Both the position numbers and the translations under genes were made by a program. A model generated the notes under the pieces. The model searched no databases. It worked only from the letters and a program-made list of their open reading frames with translations, and was not told the origin of the DNA. 37,038 bases of DNA from Candidatus Neomarinimicrobiota bacterium (GTDB lineage Bacteria; Fidelibacterota; Marinisomatia; Marinisomatales; S15-B10): the NCBI GenBank assembly GCA_030743815.1, contig JASLRT010000097.1, forward strand, positions 1 through 37,038. The letters run 5' to 3'. How positions within the stretch are numbered: position 1 is the stretch's first letter; the number at the start of each line of letters is the position of its first letter. Shown piece by piece: positions 34,766-37,038 of this stretch.

Positions 34766-36646
34766 ATGGATTCCAAACTCATCTGGCTTATGACCTTTGT
34801 AGGCATCTACTGGGCCTACTGTCTTTTTTGGGGTGTAAAGGGGGCGAGGAGTTCCCGCACCTCAGCTGACTACTTTCTTGCGGGCCGCTCTATCGGAATC
34901 TGGGTTTTTGTTCTGGCGGCCACAGCAACCAGCTTCAGCGGCTGGACATTTATCGGCCATCCCGGCAAGATCCTGACGGACGGATTGCCCTATGCTTTTG
35001 CATCCTTCTATGCTTTAACAATTCCATTTACCGGTGTTCTGTTTCTTAGGAGGCAGTGGGTTTTGGGCCGGGCGTTCAAATACATCACTCCGGGCGAGAT
35101 GTACAGCGACTATTACGGTGGCAATGCTATCAGACTCCTGACAGTATTGGTGGCGTTTCTCTTTAGCGTTCCATATTTAGGTGTTCAACTGCGGGCCTCC
35201 GGGGATCTGTTCAATGTGCTAACAGACGGGATGGTCAGCGTCAACTTCGGCATGTTCGCCCTATCTGTAGTGGTGATGATCTATGTCGCTTCTGGCGGCC
35301 TCAGATCGGTAGCCTATGTCGATTGTGTTCAGTGTGTTCTGCTGGCGCTTGGAATCTCTATCCTCGGTGGTATTGCTATTCATTTCTCCGGCGGTTGGTC
35401 GGGGTTTACGGCCGGCATAGCAGATTTTGTGCGTAACGACAGTGCTACAAATGGTAACCTAACACCAGCAGGCCACTCTCCAGTTGTAGCTATTCCGGGA
35501 AGCATTCAATTCGTCTCGTCGGGCTCCAAGGCAGCTGGCGGCACGTGGACCGGCATGATGTGTATGACCTACATGTTTGCCCTTATGGGGATTCAGTCAT
35601 CTCCAGCTTTTTCAATGTGGGCTTTCTCCAATAAGACAAGCCGGTCATTTCGCTGGCAGCAGGTGGCGGCTTCATCTCTGGTTATTGGTCTAATCCTGTT
35701 CACATTCACAATCTTTCAGGGAATGGGGGGCAATGTTCTGGTGGCCCGAGGTGTTCTGGAGAGTGCCAACGACAAAAACCTCGTGCCACAGCTTATTAAT
35801 CTGCTTTCCGACTCTACCCCTTGGCTGGTAGGACTCCTAGCGGTTTGTGCTCTGGCGGCCATGCAGAGTACCGGCGCGGCGTACATGTCAACATTCAGCG
35901 GCATGGTAACACGAGATATCTACAAAAAGTATATTTCTCCGGAGGCATCAGACAAAATTCAGAAGTTGAGTGGAAGGATATTCGTTGTTCTGGTGACAGG
36001 AGCGGCCCTTATCGTAGCAGCGAAATCGACGCAGGCGATCGTCATGTTAGGCGGACTTGCAGTGGCCTACGGATTTCAGATGTATCCAGCCCTCATGGGC
36101 ATCTGTTACTTCCCTCAATTTACCCGGAAGGGCGTCGTGGCCGGCCTTGTTATGGGCCTTGTAGTGGTGACGCTGACAGATCGAACGTCCGCATGGTTTG
36201 GCTTGCCGTGGGGTGCCTATCCCCTTACCATCCACAGCGCAGGCTGGGGGATACTCTTTAATCTGGTGGTGGCGTTGGCGGTGTCGAAATTCTCAGGCGA
36301 CACAGATGACGACAGAAAACGGAAGGACAAACGCCACGCCTTTCTCCAGGCTGTTTCAGGGTTGACGCCGGAGAGAAAAAAGAGGGTGTCCCTCGCGTGG
36401 GGATTGACACTCGTTTGGTTTCTGGTCGGATTTGGGCCGTTCGCCACCATTGGGAATACGTTGTTCTCTGATCCTAACCAGCCCGCCACGTGGGCTCCGT
36501 TCGGACTTCCGTCTCTATGGGTGTGGCAGCTTCTGTTCTTGGTGTACGGCATTTTCGTCATGTGGTTCTTGGCGTTCCATATGGGGCTCTCAGAACCAAT
36601 CGATCCGCAGAAGGTAGAGGCGACGCACCGGGAACGGTTTAACTGA
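34766..36646 (+). CDS. Sodium:solute symporter (SSS family)
   Basis: This is a Na+-coupled solute importer in the inner membrane, 626 aa, with about 13 hydrophobic segments. Family features are the DYFLAGRSIGIWVFVLAATATSFSGWTFIG region in the first helices (here given in part: DYFLAGRSIG), the ITPGEMYSDYYG motif, VASGGLRSVAYVD, and the SSPAFSMWAFSNKTSRS loop. An extra soluble-looking loop lies near residues 210-260 (SATNGNLTPAGHSPVV). The C-terminus is hydrophilic after the last helix (EATHRERFN). The SSS family covers sugars, amino acids, organic acids and pantothenate, and the sequence alone does not settle the substrate. It has its own promoter with an adjacent dyad. Confidence 0.92.
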   Translation: MDSKLIWLMTFVGIYWAYCLFWGVKGARSSRTSADYFLAGRSIGIWVFVLAATATSFSGWTFIGHPGKILTDGLPYAFASFYALTIPFTGVLFLRRQWVLGRAFKYITPGEMYSDYYGGNAIRLLTVLVAFLFSVPYLGVQLRASGDLFNVLTDGMVSVNFGMFALSVVVMIYVASGGLRSVAYVDCVQCVLLALGISILGGIAIHFSGGWSGFTAGIADFVRNDSATNGNLTPAGHSPVVAIPGSIQFVSSGSKAAGGTWTGMMCMTYMFALMGIQSSPAFSMWAFSNKTSRSFRWQQVAASSLVIGLILFTFTIFQGMGGNVLVARGVLESANDKNLVPQLINLLSDSTPWLVGLLAVCALAAMQSTGAAYMSTFSGMVTRDIYKKYISPEASDKIQKLSGRIFVVLVTGAALIVAAKSTQAIVMLGGLAVAYGFQMYPALMGICYFPQFTRKGVVAGLVMGLVVVTLTDRTSAWFGLPWGAYPLTIHSAGWGILFNLVVALAVSKFSGDTDDDRKRKDKRHAFLQAVSGLTPERKKRVSLAWGLTLVWFLVGFGPFATIGNTLFSDPNQPATWAPFGLPSLWVWQLLFLVYGIFVMWFLAFHMGLSEPIDPQKVEATHRERFN

Positions 36647-36701
36647 AGGAGAAATCAGCGGAAAAATGAAGAACCCCCTAGCCCGGTAGCGGAATTTTGT
36701 G

Positions 36702-36719
36702 TTTGCGGTGTTCCGCAAA
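36702..36719 (+). terminator. Hairpin after the symporter gene, possible terminator
   Basis: TTTGCGG-TGTT-CCGCAAA is a perfect 7-bp stem with a 4-nt loop, 55 nt past the symporter stop. It is followed by ACATTAAATTTTC, so the T run is delayed and the terminator call is only moderate. Confidence 0.5.
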
Positions 36720-36809
36720 ACATTAAATTTTCACTGTTAGGTTTATTTAAGATTCGGACAATACGAATATTATGTTAAATTCCTCTAATTAGATAACAGG
36801 AGTCTCATT

Positions 36810-37038
36810 ATGAAAAAAATGTCAGCCGTCCTTACAATTCTGTTCTCAACCATTCTATCTGCCCAAACCATTGCCGTGGTAAGCTACATGAAAGTTGAAC
36901 CGGGTAATACGCAAGAATATTTAGAAGTAGAAAAGATATGGAAGAAAATTCATCAAACCCGCTTAGAAAAAGGTATGATCAAATTTTGGGGATTATACAG
37001 TGTCATGTATACTGGTACAGCCAGTGAGTATAATTATG
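36810..37038 (+). CDS. Secreted protein of unknown function, N-terminal part (cut by window end)
   Basis: An open frame starts at ATG 36810 after AACAGGAG and runs to the window end without a stop, giving at least 76 residues. It begins MKKMSAVLTILFSTILSAQT, a clear Sec signal peptide with a likely cut after the Ala-Gln region. The mature part reads IAVVSYMKVEPGNTQEYLEV and continues IWKKIHQTRLEKGMIKFWG. The arrangement recalls small exported proteins of marine Bacteroidetes-type bacteria with dimeric alpha-beta-barrel-like sequence, but I cannot name a family. The region upstream (36720-36800) is AT-rich, with TATTAT at 36768-36773 as a possible -10 element. Confidence 0.8.
   Translation, partial: MKKMSAVLTILFSTILSAQTIAVVSYMKVEPGNTQEYLEVEKIWKKIHQTRLEKGMIKFWGLYSVMYTGTASEYNY

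Overview
The window is a bacterial chromosome segment spanning the neighbourhood of the replication origin. It carries dnaA, dnaN, gyrB, gyrA, rpmH, yidD, yidC, mnmE and mnmG, plus two sequences that match the ParB-binding site parS. A YidC with a large periplasmic domain, SurA-type chaperones, a lipoprotein and exported M16 and GH3-associated proteins indicate a diderm. Moderate GC, few strong Shine-Dalgarno sites, paired M16 peptidases, a Tat-like Gfo/Idh oxidoreductase and a selenoprotein peroxiredoxin would suit a marine lineage of the Fibrobacteres-Chlorobi-Bacteroidetes group, for example Marinimicrobia (SAR406). That placement is a guess from gene content; no rRNA gene is present.

Layout. 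(1) 1-5.0 kb, accessory: a 5'-truncated GH3 beta-glucosidase with a PA14 insert, a convergent Gfo/Idh/MocA oxidoreductase, then a small heat-shock protein preceded by a textbook sigma-54 promoter. (2) 5.0-12.3 kb, minus strand: dnaN, a dnaN terminator, then dciA-like, gyrB, gyrA, yggS and a shortened, diverged purine nucleoside phosphorylase-like gene, tightly packed. (3) 12.3-12.67 kb: an AT-rich gap with DnaA-box-like sites, a candidate oriC. (4) 12.67-23.5 kb, minus strand: rpmH, yidD, yidC, mnmE, mnmG, mfd, a lipoprotein PPIase-like chaperone and a SurA-like chaperone, nearly end to end. rnpA is missing from its usual place between rpmH and yidD. (5) 23.6-26.8 kb, plus strand: dnaA (DnaA boxes at its start codon), lexA, a selenocysteine peroxiredoxin and an isochorismatase-family hydrolase. 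(6) 26.9-33.5 kb: one exported double-length M16 peptidase, a cytoplasmic M16 catalytic/non-catalytic pair, a RibD-C/DHFR-like reductase and a serine esterase. (7) 33.5-37 kb: an SRPBCC protein with a duplicated C-terminal unit, divergent from a sodium:solute symporter, then the start of a secreted protein cut by the window edge.

The core genes cover initiation (DnaA), the clamp (DnaN), supercoiling (GyrAB), a possible helicase-loading factor (DciA-like), segregation sites (parS), tRNA U34 modification (MnmE/MnmG), membrane-protein insertion (YidC/YidD), transcription-coupled repair (Mfd) and the SOS switch (LexA). The clearest non-routine element is the peroxiredoxin: its peroxidatic position is an in-frame TGA followed by hairpins, so an ordinary gene caller would begin it about 45 codons late and lose the active site.
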